From Bacteroidaceae bacterium (GTDB taxonomy: Bacteria > Bacteroidota > Bacteroidia > Bacteroidales > Bacteroidaceae), in NCBI GenBank assembly GCA_017960985.1, contig JAGCYD010000079.1, forward strand, positions 1 through 50,304: a DNA stretch of 50,304 bases, given 5' to 3'. The translations under genes were made by a program, and so were the position numbers. The notes beneath the pieces were generated by a model. The model was not told the DNA's origin and ran no database searches. It saw only the letters and a list, made by a program, of their open reading frames with translations. Positions 1 through 8,543 of this stretch are shown one piece after another (the first letter of the stretch is position 1; each line of letters begins with the position of its first letter).

Positions 1-1189
1 ATTTCTGCTGATACTCTTGCTGAGTTTTTTCATATTCTGCGATTAGTTGCCTATAAGCTTGTTCTTTCTTCAGAATTTTGGCTTTATAATGGCGATACCC
101 TTGATAAGATAACAATACAATAAGAACAAGTAGAAGCAATAAGAAAAGAACCAAGTATAAAGTGGCTTGTGCTTGTCTGGCTTTTTGTTCTGCCAGATGT
201 TGATTCCTCTCGTATTTGTACAGGGCAGAGGACTGGAGAATTTCACTATACTGGCGGCTTCCCATCCATCGGGTCATGGCATTCTCAAACAGGTCCACAT
301 ACTTTATAATGGAATCGGTATTGTTCCTCGCTTCATATACGGAAAGCAGACCCTTGTAGGCTTCGTATGGGTAGCCGTATGGAAGGAGACGGCGGAAATA
401 GACTTCGGCAGAATCAGTCTTATTTATACCTATATAATATAAACCCTTAGAATAATAATATAGTTCTCGGCCAGACTCAATTTTTCCTGATTCATCAAAT
501 AATCCCGACTTATGTTCAAACTGGTTCATATAGTAGGCTGCCCGAGAAAAGTTTCTACTTGTTACACATACAAATATTATAGTTGGGTAACAGGAGTAAG
601 CCCGTTGTTCATACCCATATTTCCGATAAAGCATACTGGCGCTGTCGGTATAGGCATAGACCCCCAAAGTGTCATCCAACTGGTAGCAGACATCCGTCAT
701 CTGTTCGTAGGCTATAATGGAACTGAGCGTATCGCCAGCCAACAAAGCAAAGTGTTTGTAGTGTTCGATAGCCTCGCGCTTCTCCCAGGGCATGTTCTGG
801 AAACCATAAACCATAGCCATCTGACCATAGACGCGGAAAAGGGTGGCATAGTCGCAGTCGGGGGAAAGGGTGTCGGCCCTTTCCACTGCCATATTATAGT
901 AGTGGATGGCAGCAGGGGCCTCGCCCAGGTCGCGGTAGGCACAGCCGAGCAGGTAGTAGGCCTTCATGCGTGTGTTGTGGCTATACCACCAGTGGTCGTA
1001 GTGACGGGCGACACGGAGCATGACGGAATCGGTGGTGAACAGGCTGTCGTTGCGGTTCATCCACTCGGCTTCCTCAAGCAACTGAGCATAACGACCATGC
1101 CCGGGGCCACAGGAGACAAGGGACAGGAGGAGGGCTGCTATCTTCAACCCCTGAAACAAGCGGTAACGAATATGTGTACACAACTTCAT
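1..1189 (-). CDS. TPR-containing membrane signalling lipoprotein (partial, C-terminus outside window)
   Basis: Read on the minus strand from ATG at 1189 to the window edge, open for about 396 codons, so the gene is incomplete. It starts with a basic stretch, a hydrophobic segment and a Cys (LLSLVSCG), which fits a lipoprotein signal. A long helical region follows with repeated Tyr/Ala-rich helices typical of tetratricopeptide repeats (for example YYLLGCAYRDLGEAPAAIHY). Near residue 340-365 there is a strongly hydrophobic membrane segment, then a Lys/Glu/Gln-rich probable coiled coil running off the edge. This layout is common in Bacteroidales TPR proteins that end in a cytoplasmic signalling or DNA-binding part; the missing C-terminus would decide. 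It lies 17 nt behind gldH and is probably co-transcribed with it. Function is not known from sequence. Confidence 0.7.
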   Translation of the reverse strand, partial: MKLCTHIRYRLFQGLKIAALLLSLVSCGPGHGRYAQLLEEAEWMNRNDSLFTTDSVMLRVARHYDHWWYSHNTRMKAYYLLGCAYRDLGEAPAAIHYYNMAVERADTLSPDCDYATLFRVYGQMAMVYGFQNMPWEKREAIEHYKHFALLAGDTLSSIIAYEQMTDVCYQLDDTLGVYAYTDSASMLYRKYGYEQRAYSCYPTIIFVCVTSRNFSRAAYYMNQFEHKSGLFDESGKIESGRELYYYSKGLYYIGINKTDSAEVYFRRLLPYGYPYEAYKGLLSVYEARNNTDSIIKYVDLFENAMTRWMGSRQYSEILQSSALYKYERNQHLAEQKARQAQATLYLVLFLLLLLVLIVLLSYQGYRHYKAKILKKEQAYRQLIAEYEKTQQEYQQK

Positions 1190-1206
1190 ACCTACCGATT
1201 AAGAGA

Positions 1207-1677
1207 TTAGGGAGTATCTTCCTGCACAACCCTGATTCCGATATCGCGGACAAAAGGCAATACATTGCGTGCCATGATATGGCGAACCCTGACAAGGCCT
1301 TGCTGACCTTCTTTGAGGTTCAGGGACGACAACGGCATTTCCTGTTGTTTCAAGTTTATGCCCTTGCCGAGCAGCATGCCTATGCTGTCGGCAGTCAGAA
1401 AATAAAGGGTGTCAAGACTGGCGTAGTGCGGATGGCTGAATTGGGTCTCTACCTCTATCCAAATACCCTCGTAGGGCATATCGTTGGAATAGCGCATCCC
1501 CAAGAATAAGGAATAATCTCCACTGGCAGCAGCGGGCGGTATCTCGAATGAAAGCGTGTCGTAGCGTGTCCAGCCATCATTGTCGATATGTTCGTAATGG
1601 TGTACTATAATCTTCTTTGTGCAGGAGGCACAAAGGAGGAAAAGAAGGACGAGCAACAGCTTAGGACTGTTCTTCAT
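1207..1677 (-). CDS. gldH: Gliding-motility lipoprotein GldH
   Basis: A 156-residue exported lipoprotein. The ATG at 1677 begins a short basic N-terminus, a Leu-rich hydrophobic core and a lipobox Cys (LLCASC). The remaining roughly 135 residues have the beta-rich GldH pattern, with 'YDTLSFEIP' near the start and 'VLPFVRDIGIRV' near the end. GldH was found in Flavobacterium gliding/type IX secretion genetics but is widespread in non-gliding Bacteroidales, where its role is unclear. The open frame extends further upstream but that part is inside ricT in another frame, so the internal ATG giving a signal peptide is preferred. Its first 17 nt overlap the end of ricT, suggesting translational coupling. 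Confidence 0.85.
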   Translation of the reverse strand: MKNSPKLLLVLLFLLCASCTKKIIVHHYEHIDNDGWTRYDTLSFEIPPAAASGDYSLFLGMRYSNDMPYEGIWIEVETQFSHPHYASLDTLYFLTADSIGMLLGKGINLKQQEMPLSSLNLKEGQQGLVRVRHIMARNVLPFVRDIGIRVVQEDTP

Positions 1678-2800
1678 TTGCGGGAGTATGCGTATTCTGA
1701 CTACCTTCGTTGTGGTTTCTGTGCTTCTTCTTTTTCTTCTTCTTTTTGTCGAAGCGGTGCAAGTCGTCCTGTGCAGCAAGGTCCACGGGACGCGGAGCAG
1801 CCTTCCGTCCACCCTCCTCCAGCGTATCGGGCTTCTCGCCACGGCGGTTCATCTCGATAACCTCGAGGGCACGCTGGGCAGAAATGGTTACCAGATTGGC
1901 GGCAATCCGTTTGTCGGTGCTGTATGTAACCATATTCGACAGGATGTCGGCCTTGAAGAAGAAATATTCCCCATCAATGGTAAACAGCGATATCTCGCGA
2001 CTGGGCAGACGGCGACCGGCCTCAATGTACTGGTCAACTTCATAGTTCATGCAACACTTCAGTTTGGCACATTGTCCAGCGAGTTTCTGCGGATTTAGGC
2101 TGACATCCTGGAAGCGTGCGGCTGCCGTGCCGACACTCTGGAACGAGCGTACCCATGTGGCACAGCACAATTCACGACCACAGGGGCCGAAGCCTCCAAT
2201 GCGCCCTGCTTCCTGACGGACACCAATCTGCTTCATCTCGATACGCACATGGAACAATTCGGCCAGCACCTTGATAAGTTCGCGGAAATCCACACGACCG
2301 TCGGCAATATAATAGAATATGGCCTTGTTCCCGTCGCCCTGATACTCCACATCGCCTATCTTCATTTCCAGTCCGAGGTCCTTGGCAGCCTGACGGCTCC
2401 GTATCATGGTGTCGTGTTCGCGCGCCTTGGCCTCGTTGTATTTCTCCATATCCGCAGGACGGGCGATGCGGTAAATCCGCTTCAACTCCTCACCGGGCTT
2501 GATGAAAGCCTTCTTCATCTGCAACGAAACGAGCCGTCCCGTCATGGTCACGATGCCGATGTCGTGACCTGGCGAAGCCTCAACGGCAACGATATCGCCC
2601 TTGTTGATGTTCAGGTGGTTGTCGTTGCGATAATATCCTTTTCGGGTGTTCTTGAACTGCACTTCCACCAGGTCTGTTGCCTCTTGGTTGTCGGGAAGGT
2701 CTGCCAGATAGTCGTGTACATTCAGTTGGCACTGTCCTTTTCCGCAACCCTTGGCACAGAGGCCTCGCTCGCAGTTTCCGCATTTATATTCTAATTCCAT
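1661..2800 (-). CDS. ricT: PSP1-domain protein, RicT family
   Basis: A 379-residue protein. The N-terminus is Cys-rich (C7, C10, C15, C19, C24), the central part is a PSP1 domain with further conserved Cys (GPCGRELCCATW and AKLKCCMNYE), and the tail is charged with an eight-Lys run (residues about 350-357). In Firmicutes RicT (YaaT) forms an Fe-S-containing complex with RicA/RicF that affects RNA processing; whether that complex exists in Bacteroidota is not known, but the Cys motifs would suit metal or cluster binding. It starts 6 nt after holB ends and overlaps gldH at its 3' end, a gene order common in Bacteroidales. The poly-Lys codons make a long homopurine run on this strand. Confidence 0.88.
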   Translation of the reverse strand: MELEYKCGNCERGLCAKGCGKGQCQLNVHDYLADLPDNQEATDLVEVQFKNTRKGYYRNDNHLNINKGDIVAVEASPGHDIGIVTMTGRLVSLQMKKAFIKPGEELKRIYRIARPADMEKYNEAKAREHDTMIRSRQAAKDLGLEMKIGDVEYQGDGNKAIFYYIADGRVDFRELIKVLAELFHVRIEMKQIGVRQEAGRIGGFGPCGRELCCATWVRSFQSVGTAAARFQDVSLNPQKLAGQCAKLKCCMNYEVDQYIEAGRRLPSREISLFTIDGEYFFFKADILSNMVTYSTDKRIAANLVTISAQRALEVIEMNRRGEKPDTLEEGGRKAAPRPVDLAAQDDLHRFDKKKKKKKKHRNHNEGSQNTHTPANEEQS

Positions 2801-2806
2801 ATCCCT

Positions 2807-3925
2807 TTATTTCAGTAATAATGTTATTTTCAGTGTAAGGTCGAAGAACACCATCTTGGCATTCACATTTTGTTCGATATCCGTCTGGCATGCTGTCAGT
2901 TCTTCCATCAGGGGGATGACATTGCGCTCGTTGATGAATCGGGCGAACTTCTCGGCAAACTGATTCTCTTCCTCCGTCATATAGTTCAGTTCCTTATGAC
3001 GGAAGTTATAGATGAAATTCTCGCGGACAAGGCGCTGGCAGTATTCGAGCATGTTCTTCTGTCGCTCGCGCCCCAAGGCTGCCACGCGGTCGGCCCACTG
3101 TCGCATGTCCTTGGCCTTACGCATGTAACACAGGCGCATGAGTTCCACGAACAAGTCGAAATATTCCTTGCGGTCGTTGTCTTCCTGTACCAGTTGCAAG
3201 GCTTGTGTATAACTTCCCTGTGCAATATGTGCCAGATTCTGTGCTTTCTCCTGGGGCAAGTCGTGCCGTTCAGACAACGCCTTTGCAATGGTTTCCTCGC
3301 TCAATGCCGGAACCAGAATACGCTGGGTGCGGCTCAAGATAGTGCCCAATACCTGGTCGGGCTCCTGACAAACCATCAGGAAGTGGGTCTTCGAAGGGGG
3401 TTCCTCGATAAGTTTCAATAGTTTGTTGGCTGTGGCTGGCGGCATCTTCTCGGGCAACCATACTATCACCACGCGGTATCCGCCCTGACTGGACTTGATG
3501 GAAAGTTTGTGCTGCAAGGCATCACTTTCGCTGACATAGAACTGCAGTTGCTGGTTCTCTCCCTTCAAGTCGGCCAACCAGTCATTGGCGGTGAAGTAAG
3601 GAGTGCGCGACAGTTGTTCACGCCATTCCGTCAGACGGTCGTCGGAAACAGGCTGGTCCGTGGATTTCGTCTTTACAAGCGGAAACGAGAAATGCAGGTC
3701 GGGATGTGCCCATCCCTCTGTCATCAGACAAGCGTGGCATTGTCCACAAGGTTCTCCCTCGACAGGATGTTCACAAAGCATGTATCGAGCCAGCGCCAAG
3801 GCGATTGCCAACTTTCCGCTACCCGCAGGACCACAAAGCATCAGGGCATGAGGCAGTCGCCCCTGGTTCACTTGCTGTACCAGTTGGCAGATAACCTCCT
3901 CTTGTCCGATAATGTCCTGGAACTT
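2807..3925 (-). CDS. holB: DNA polymerase III, delta-prime subunit
   Basis: 372 residues using ATG at 3925, which is preceded by GAAGAGAG; a TTG start at 3949 would add eight residues not expected in the family. It is a clamp-loader subunit of the replicative polymerase. The sequence shows the AAA+ fold with a P-loop (GPAGSGK, residues 33-39), a four-Cys zinc site (C52, C61, C64, C67), the EEPP turn and a sensor-like SRT. The Walker B region reads IVWLPEKM instead of an Asp/Glu box, as expected for a delta-prime subunit that does not hydrolyse ATP. It sits between metF and ricT in one minus-strand run. Confidence 0.9.
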   Translation of the reverse strand, partial: KFQDIIGQEEVICQLVQQVNQGRLPHALMLCGPAGSGKLAIALALARYMLCEHPVEGEPCGQCHACLMTEGWAHPDLHFSFPLVKTKSTDQPVSDDRLTEWREQLSRTPYFTANDWLADLKGENQQLQFYVSESDALQHKLSIKSSQGGYRVVIVWLPEKMPPATANKLLKLIEEPPSKTHFLMVCQEPDQVLGTILSRTQRILVPALSEETIAKALSERHDLPQEKAQNLAHIAQGSYTQALQLVQEDNDRKEYFDLFVELMRLCYMRKAKDMRQWADRVAALGRERQKNMLEYCQRLVRENFIYNFRHKELNYMTEEENQFAEKFARFINERNVIPLMEELTACQTDIEQNVNAKMVFFDLTLKITLLLK

Positions 3926-3952
3926 CATGCTCTCTTCTATTCGGTGCAATCT

Positions 3953-4906
3953 TTAATAGATGTTTTTGGCTATCTGGCAAATGCTATCCACTGCACTCAC
4001 GGTATAGAAATGCAAGTTGGGCGCGCCCTTGGCAAGCAGTTCCTTGCACTGTGCCGTGGCCCACTCGATACCGACCTGTTTCATCTCCTCGTCGGTCTTG
4101 CATTTGGCGGCCTCACGATAAAGTGCCTCGGGCAAATCACAATGGAACGACTTGGGCACAATTGTCAGTTGGCTGAATTTCGCCAAAGGCTTGATACCTG
4201 GTACAATGGGAATGGTGATACCCATCTCGCGTGCCTTCCTGACGAAAGAGAAATATTTTTCGTTGTCGTAAAACAACTGGGTCACAGCATACTCGGCTCC
4301 CAAGTCGGCCTTCTGCTTCAACACTGCCATATCGCTCTCCAGATTGGCGGCTTCCTCGTGTTTCTCGGGATAGCAGGCCACGCCAAAGGAGAAAGGTTTT
4401 CCCGGATTCTTGATGGGTGTACCGTCGAAGAACTCTCCTTGGTTGAAGCGGTTGATTTGCTGGATGAGTTCCGTTGCATGGGCAGGTCCATCGCCCGTGG
4501 GCTGAAACGAAGCCTCGTCTTTCGCCTTGTCACCACGCAGCACCAACAAATCGCTGATGTCCAAGAACTGCAGGTCTATCAGTGTGTATTCCAAATCCTC
4601 ACGCGTGTTGCCGCTGCATACAAGATGGGGTACTACAGGTATGCCGTATCGCTGTTGTATAGCAGCGGCTATGGCTATACTGCCTGGACGGCGACGAATG
4701 CGCTGACGCTGCATCAGTCCGTTTTCCAGTTCCTTATAGACATATTCACTGCGGTGGGCCGTGATGTTGATATATCGGGGAGCAAATTCGCGCAGGCGGT
4801 CGATGGTCTGAAAAAGACCTTCTGTGCCGCTACCTTTCAAGGGGGGCAAAACCTCGAACGAGAAAGGCTGACTGGTCTTGTCTTTTATAAGTTCTATAAC
4901 CTTCAT
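3953..4906 (-). CDS. metF: Methylenetetrahydrofolate reductase
   Basis: 317 residues, full length for the bacterial FAD-dependent enzyme that reduces 5,10-methylene-THF to 5-methyl-THF for methionine synthesis. Visible family marks are the N-terminal FEVLPP strand with the conserved Glu, NITAHRSEYVYK, the LRGD loop, and a late block 'GIKPLAKFSQL'. It is the first gene of the minus-strand run metF-holB-ricT-gldH-TPR and has its own promoter with a near-perfect Bacteroidota consensus. The preceding mtnN-type function on the plus strand (mtnN at 6326) belongs to the same methyl cycle, but the two genes are not in one operon. Confidence 0.95.
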   Translation of the reverse strand: MKVIELIKDKTSQPFSFEVLPPLKGSGTEGLFQTIDRLREFAPRYINITAHRSEYVYKELENGLMQRQRIRRRPGSIAIAAAIQQRYGIPVVPHLVCSGNTREDLEYTLIDLQFLDISDLLVLRGDKAKDEASFQPTGDGPAHATELIQQINRFNQGEFFDGTPIKNPGKPFSFGVACYPEKHEEAANLESDMAVLKQKADLGAEYAVTQLFYDNEKYFSFVRKAREMGITIPIVPGIKPLAKFSQLTIVPKSFHCDLPEALYREAAKCKTDEEMKQVGIEWATAQCKELLAKGAPNLHFYTVSAVDSICQIAKNIY

Positions 4907-4931
4907 GTCTTTATATGGGCATACTTCTGTG

Positions 4932-4980
4932 CAAAGATACGATTATACCCGCGATTTCCAAAATTTTTTCATTATCTTTG
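4932..4980. promoter_or_regulatory. Divergent promoters for metF and the symporter
   Basis: On the minus strand TTTG (4962-4959), 19 nt, then TATCTTTG (4939-4932) matches the Bacteroidota sigma-A consensus and points to metF. On the plus strand TATCTTTG (4973-4980) lies 11 nt before the symporter ATG, giving a very short leader; no good -33 box was seen for it. Confidence 0.75.
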
Positions 4981-4991
4981 TCCCTCGAAAA

Positions 4992-6329
4992 ATGAGTATT
5001 TACGAAACCATATCTACATCGATAGCTTGGATAAACGGTCTGCTTTGGGGCTGGCCGATGATTGTCCTGTTGTTGGGTACCCATCTGTTTCTTACCCTGC
5101 GACTGAAGTTTCCCCAGCGTCATCTGTTGAAAGCCTTACGGATGAGTGTAACGCGGGATGAAGGCGCTCAGGGCGATGTGTCGCAGTTTGCCGCACTGGT
5201 AACTTCTTTGGCGGCTACCATTGGCACGGGCAATATCGTGGGCGTAGCCACAGCCATATCACTCGGTGGTCCGGGGGCTGTTTTCTGGTGTTGGATAACG
5301 GGCGTTTTAGGCATGTCCACAAAGTATGCCGAAGGATTGTTGGCTGTGAAATACCGTCGAAAGACGAGCAACGGACAGATGCTGGGTGGACCCATGTATG
5401 CGCTGGAAACAGGACTGGGCTGGCGATGGGGCGCCATCCTCTTCTGTGTATTCACGGCTATAGCGGCATTCGGCATCGGTAATATGGTACAGAGCAACGC
5501 CATCAGCATGCTCTTCAAGGAAACTTACAACATACCCACCTATGCCACAGGACTGATTGTATCCCTGTGTACGGCAATGGTTATTTTGCTTGGCATACAA
5601 GGTATTGCACGATTCTGTACGGCTTTCGTTCCCTTTATGGCCTTGCTGTATATTGTGGGGTGTGTTTATATCCTCTTTCAGAATGCAGGCTATATCGGCC
5701 CTGCCATACGGCTGATATGCCGTAGTGCATTCTCACCAGAGGCTGCAGGAGGCGGTTTCGTCGGTACCAGCATTATGGCTACGGCACGATTTGGTATCTC
5801 TCGCGGACTGTTCAGCAATGAGAGTGGCATGGGCTCGGCGCCCATTATGGCGGCGGCGGCACAGACCAAGAATCCTGTTCGACAGGCATTGGTGAGCAGT
5901 ACGGGAACTTTTTGGGACACGGTAGTTATCTGTGCCCTGACGGGAGTGGTACTGGTAAGCAGCATTTTGATGCACGGCGATATCGACTATTCTAACGGGG
6001 CCATACTGACAAAGATGGCTTTTGCAAAGATACCTGTTGTGGGGGCACCGCTACTGACATTCGGCATCGTTACTTTTGCTTTCAGCACCATTCTGGGATG
6101 GAGTTACTACGGAGAAAAAGCACTCGAATACTTAGGCGGAAAGCGTGTCATACAGATATACCGTCTGGCCTTCATCATGTTTGTCTTTATCGGGGCTATA
6201 GTGAAACTTTCGCTTGTATGGGACTTTGCCGATACCATGAATGCGCTGATGGCTATCCCCAACTTGTTAAGCCTTATTTTGCTGAGTGGTGTCATTGCCC
6301 ACGAAACCAATAAATACTTAAAGCCATGA
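4992..6329 (+). CDS. Alanine/glycine:cation symporter (AGCS family)
   Basis: 445 residues, an inner-membrane sodium-coupled amino-acid transporter with about ten or eleven hydrophobic segments. The family motif GTGNIVGVATAISLGGPGAV is intact near residues 76-95, and 'GFVGTSIMATARFGISRGLF' followed by 'NESGMGSAPI' is the second conserved block. The ATG at 4992 was chosen because it follows the promoter -7 box and begins the conserved MSIYETIST region; the frame is open 38 codons further but would run back into the promoter. The stop overlaps the start of mtnN (ATGA), so the two are probably co-translated. Alanine, glycine or serine are likely substrates, but specificity cannot be read here. 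Confidence 0.9.
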   Translation: MSIYETISTSIAWINGLLWGWPMIVLLLGTHLFLTLRLKFPQRHLLKALRMSVTRDEGAQGDVSQFAALVTSLAATIGTGNIVGVATAISLGGPGAVFWCWITGVLGMSTKYAEGLLAVKYRRKTSNGQMLGGPMYALETGLGWRWGAILFCVFTAIAAFGIGNMVQSNAISMLFKETYNIPTYATGLIVSLCTAMVILLGIQGIARFCTAFVPFMALLYIVGCVYILFQNAGYIGPAIRLICRSAFSPEAAGGGFVGTSIMATARFGISRGLFSNESGMGSAPIMAAAAQTKNPVRQALVSSTGTFWDTVVICALTGVVLVSSILMHGDIDYSNGAILTKMAFAKIPVVGAPLLTFGIVTFAFSTILGWSYYGEKALEYLGGKRVIQIYRLAFIMFVFIGAIVKLSLVWDFADTMNALMAIPNLLSLILLSGVIAHETNKYLKP

Positions 6330-7009
6330 GAATAGGAATCATTGTTGCCATGTCCGTGGAATTTGACCAACTGACCCGACTGATGTCTGGGCACAGGGAA
6401 GAAAAAGTGCGTGGCACACAATTTACATTGGGACAAATCGGACAACACGAAATCGTACTGATGCAATGTGGCATCGGAAAAGTAAATGCGGCCATGGGCA
6501 CCACACTGCTCATCGGGCATTATACCCCAGACTGCATCGTATCTACAGGATGTGCAGGAGGTATCGACACTTGTCTAGATGTAATGGATGTAGTGGTTTC
6601 GACCGAACTGGCTTATCACGATGTCAGCATTGGCGACGGGTACGAATTGGGACAGGTACAGGGACTTCCCGCACGCTTTACGGCAGCAAAACAACTTGTA
6701 GAGAAAGCACAGGCATTAGCAACTAATACTAAAATCCATGCCGGACTTATCTGCACGGGCGACCAGTTCATTACCTCGAAGACCGAACTGGCAAAAATAA
6801 AAGAGAACTTCCCCGAAGCACTGGCGGTGGATATGGAAAGTACCGCTATCGCACAAGTATGTTATCTGCAAAAGGTACCGTTTGTATCCTTCCGTATCAT
6901 CAGCGACACACCCGGAGCGGATGCACACCAGCAACAATACAACAACTTCTGGGGAGAAATGGCAGACCGCTCGTTCAAGGTAACGCAGCAGTTCCTGACG
7001 AGCCTATAA
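6326..7009 (+). CDS. mtnN: 5'-methylthioadenosine/S-adenosylhomocysteine nucleosidase
   Basis: 227 residues. It cleaves the adenine from MTA and SAH, recycling methionine and relieving SAH inhibition of methyltransferases. The catalytic set of the family is present: E12 in VAMSVEF, E171 in AVDMES and D194 in ISDTPG. The Gly-rich phosphate/ribose-binding loop STGCAGGI is at 73-80. It overlaps the symporter stop by 4 nt. Downstream it converges with the minus-strand RQC-like gene, with only about 20 AT-rich bases between. Confidence 0.95.
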   Translation: MRIGIIVAMSVEFDQLTRLMSGHREEKVRGTQFTLGQIGQHEIVLMQCGIGKVNAAMGTTLLIGHYTPDCIVSTGCAGGIDTCLDVMDVVVSTELAYHDVSIGDGYELGQVQGLPARFTAAKQLVEKAQALATNTKIHAGLICTGDQFITSKTELAKIKENFPEALAVDMESTAIAQVCYLQKVPFVSFRIISDTPGADAHQQQYNNFWGEMADRSFKVTQQFLTSL

Positions 7010-7030
7010 TATATAAGTATATAGGGAAAT

Positions 7031-7759
7031 TTACTTTTTCCAAACGAGGCGAGCCAGACGAATCTCCTCGGGCTGGTAAATGCCATAGAACTCCTCGAAG
7101 GCTTTCTGCAAGTCACCATCCACCTCGTCGAAATACTCGTGCAATTCGTCCAGACATTCCTTACCTAATACATCATTGGTAAAGTACGAGATGTCTATAT
7201 TCACACCGCGCTTTATTAGATGTTCCAGATTGTCCAGCACCTCGTCAAAATCTATCTGATACTGTTCGGCATAATCGTCGAGCGGCATTTTCAGGTCGAT
7301 GGCCTGAATAAGGCGTATCATCTGCTGTGACCTGACAGGCGAATTGGAAGGGTGTGTCGGCACCTGAGCGATATCTTCTTCCTTGTCACTCAGCGCTGTT
7401 TCCACCAAAATGTCGAGCATTTCGTTATCGCTGGCATTGGGCTCCTCTTCATTGTCGCCCTGCAAGATAAACGGAACAGGAGACTTCAAATATCGTTCAC
7501 CTTTGGCCGTAATGGAACAGCCATCGGTATTGACTTTTAGATATTTTTCGGTTGTGGCCTGATCTATAACAGTATTATAATAGGGTTCTTCGTGCTTATC
7601 TCCCAAACCGAAAGATTCCAGCTCATTCAGCCCACGCTCCATGATTTCACGAGTTTCGTTTCCCCGAACGAAGTCTATGAGAATCTGGCGCGTAAGATGC
7701 TGCTTCTTTAATTCGCTAAGCGCAGAAAGCACAATCTTTAAGGATTCTTTGGCGTCCAT
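7031..7759 (-). CDS. Stand-alone RecQ C-terminal (RQC winged-helix-like) protein
   Basis: 242 residues. Residues 5-92 (SLKIVLSALSEL, ILIDFVRGNET, NTVIDQA, ITAKGERYL) resemble the RQC winged helix of Bacteroidota RecQ helicases. Residues about 140-242 (RLIQAIDLKMPLDDYAE to EEIRLARLVW) resemble the helical module at the extreme C-terminus of the same RecQ proteins. The helicase core, zinc domain and HRDC domain are missing, and there is no room or remnant for them upstream because a plus-strand gene starts at 7891. The gene has its own promoter, so it looks like a deliberate free-standing protein rather than a truncated recQ. DNA binding is inferred from the domain; no catalytic activity is expected. 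Assignment rests on family memory, not a search. Confidence 0.65.
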   Translation of the reverse strand: MDAKESLKIVLSALSELKKQHLTRQILIDFVRGNETREIMERGLNELESFGLGDKHEEPYYNTVIDQATTEKYLKVNTDGCSITAKGERYLKSPVPFILQGDNEEEPNASDNEMLDILVETALSDKEEDIAQVPTHPSNSPVRSQQMIRLIQAIDLKMPLDDYAEQYQIDFDEVLDNLEHLIKRGVNIDISYFTNDVLGKECLDELHEYFDEVDGDLQKAFEEFYGIYQPEEIRLARLVWKK

Positions 7760-7784
7760 GTAAATCGTATTTTAGATTCCGGGG

Positions 7785-7816
7785 CGAAGTTAATACAAAG
7801 TATGTTATCGTACAAA
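7785..7816 (-). promoter_or_regulatory. Promoter of the RQC-like gene
   Basis: Minus-strand TTTG (7816-7813), 20 nt spacer, TAACTTCG (7792-7785), one base off the TAnnTTTG consensus, about 25 nt before the start codon. Confidence 0.55.
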
Positions 7817-7878
7817 ATAAAAGCATACTTATTTTTATAAACTTTCTTAATTACTTCGGTGATAATAAAATTAATTCC

Positions 7879-7886
7879 TACCTTTG
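7879..7886 (+). promoter_or_regulatory. -7 box TACCTTTG for the DUF4294 gene
   Basis: It matches TAnnTTTG but a -33 box was not found at the right spacing. Its closeness to the start codon bears on the choice between GTG 7891 and ATG 7900. Confidence 0.45.
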
Positions 7887-7890
7887 AAGC

Positions 7891-8532
7891 GTGAAAAGAA
7901 TGTTTTTGGGCATATTGATAAGCCTGACATGTACGATTAATACATGGGCGCAGGTGGATGAAGACAAAGTTGTCGTTGACTTTAGCGAAAATTTCGTCAG
8001 TGCTCGCAATCAAACCTGGTATTGGGCAGGTAAGGACTATATTTACGAAGGCGATACAATCTGGACTGTACTTATGCCTGAAATGCCCGTTTACCCCCCT
8101 ATTCGTTTCAAAAACAAAAAAGAACAGCAGAGATATACCAAACTGGTGTATAATGTAAAGAAGGTGTTACCGCTTGCCCAGCAAGTAAATGCCATGATAC
8201 AGGAAACTTATGTGGTACTGGAACAACTGCCCGACAAGAAATCAAAGGCCGAACATATAAAGAAAGTGGAAAAGGAACTGATGAAAACCTATAAGCCACA
8301 GATGAAAAAACTTACCTATTCCCAAGGTAAACTGCTCATCAAACTGGTGGATAGGCAATGCAATCAGTCCAGTTTCGAAGTCATAAAGGCTTTCCTTGGT
8401 CCCACCCGCGCCACCTTCTATCAGATATTTGCCTGGACATTCAAAGCAAGCCTGAAGAAACACTATGATCCCGAAGGCGACGATGCAATGGTTGAACGGG
8501 TTTGTCGGCAAGTGGAAGCAGGGATTCTTTAA
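7891..8532 (+). CDS. DUF4294 exported protein
   Basis: 213 residues beginning at GTG 7891; an ATG three codons later would lose the basic residues of the signal peptide (MKRMFLGILISLTCTINTWAQ). The mature part matches the DUF4294 family of Bacteroidota: 'DTIWTVLMPEMPVYPP', then a long amphipathic helix with repeated Lys/Val and the block 'LIKLVDRQCNQSSFEVIKAF'. The role is unknown; it is probably periplasmic. A TACCTTTG box at 7879-7886 lies only four bases before the GTG, so either the transcript is nearly leaderless or translation really starts at ATG 7900. Confidence 0.8.
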   Translation: MKRMFLGILISLTCTINTWAQVDEDKVVVDFSENFVSARNQTWYWAGKDYIYEGDTIWTVLMPEMPVYPPIRFKNKKEQQRYTKLVYNVKKVLPLAQQVNAMIQETYVVLEQLPDKKSKAEHIKKVEKELMKTYKPQMKKLTYSQGKLLIKLVDRQCNQSSFEVIKAFLGPTRATFYQIFAWTFKASLKKHYDPEGDDAMVERVCRQVEAGIL

Positions 8533-8543
8533 CTTTATTTTCG

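Noticed and set aside
512-1210. Plus-strand open frame of 232 codons at the left edge
   Set aside because: It is the shadow of the minus-strand TPR lipoprotein, which has a signal peptide and TPR helices.
3509-5161. Long plus-strand open frame of 550 codons
   Set aside because: It lies antisense to holB and metF and runs into the symporter in another frame; its translation has no family features, while the minus-strand genes are unmistakable.
7031-7759. Frameshifted or truncated recQ
   Set aside because: The upstream 130 bases hold a promoter and then an opposite-strand gene, with no helicase remnant in any frame.
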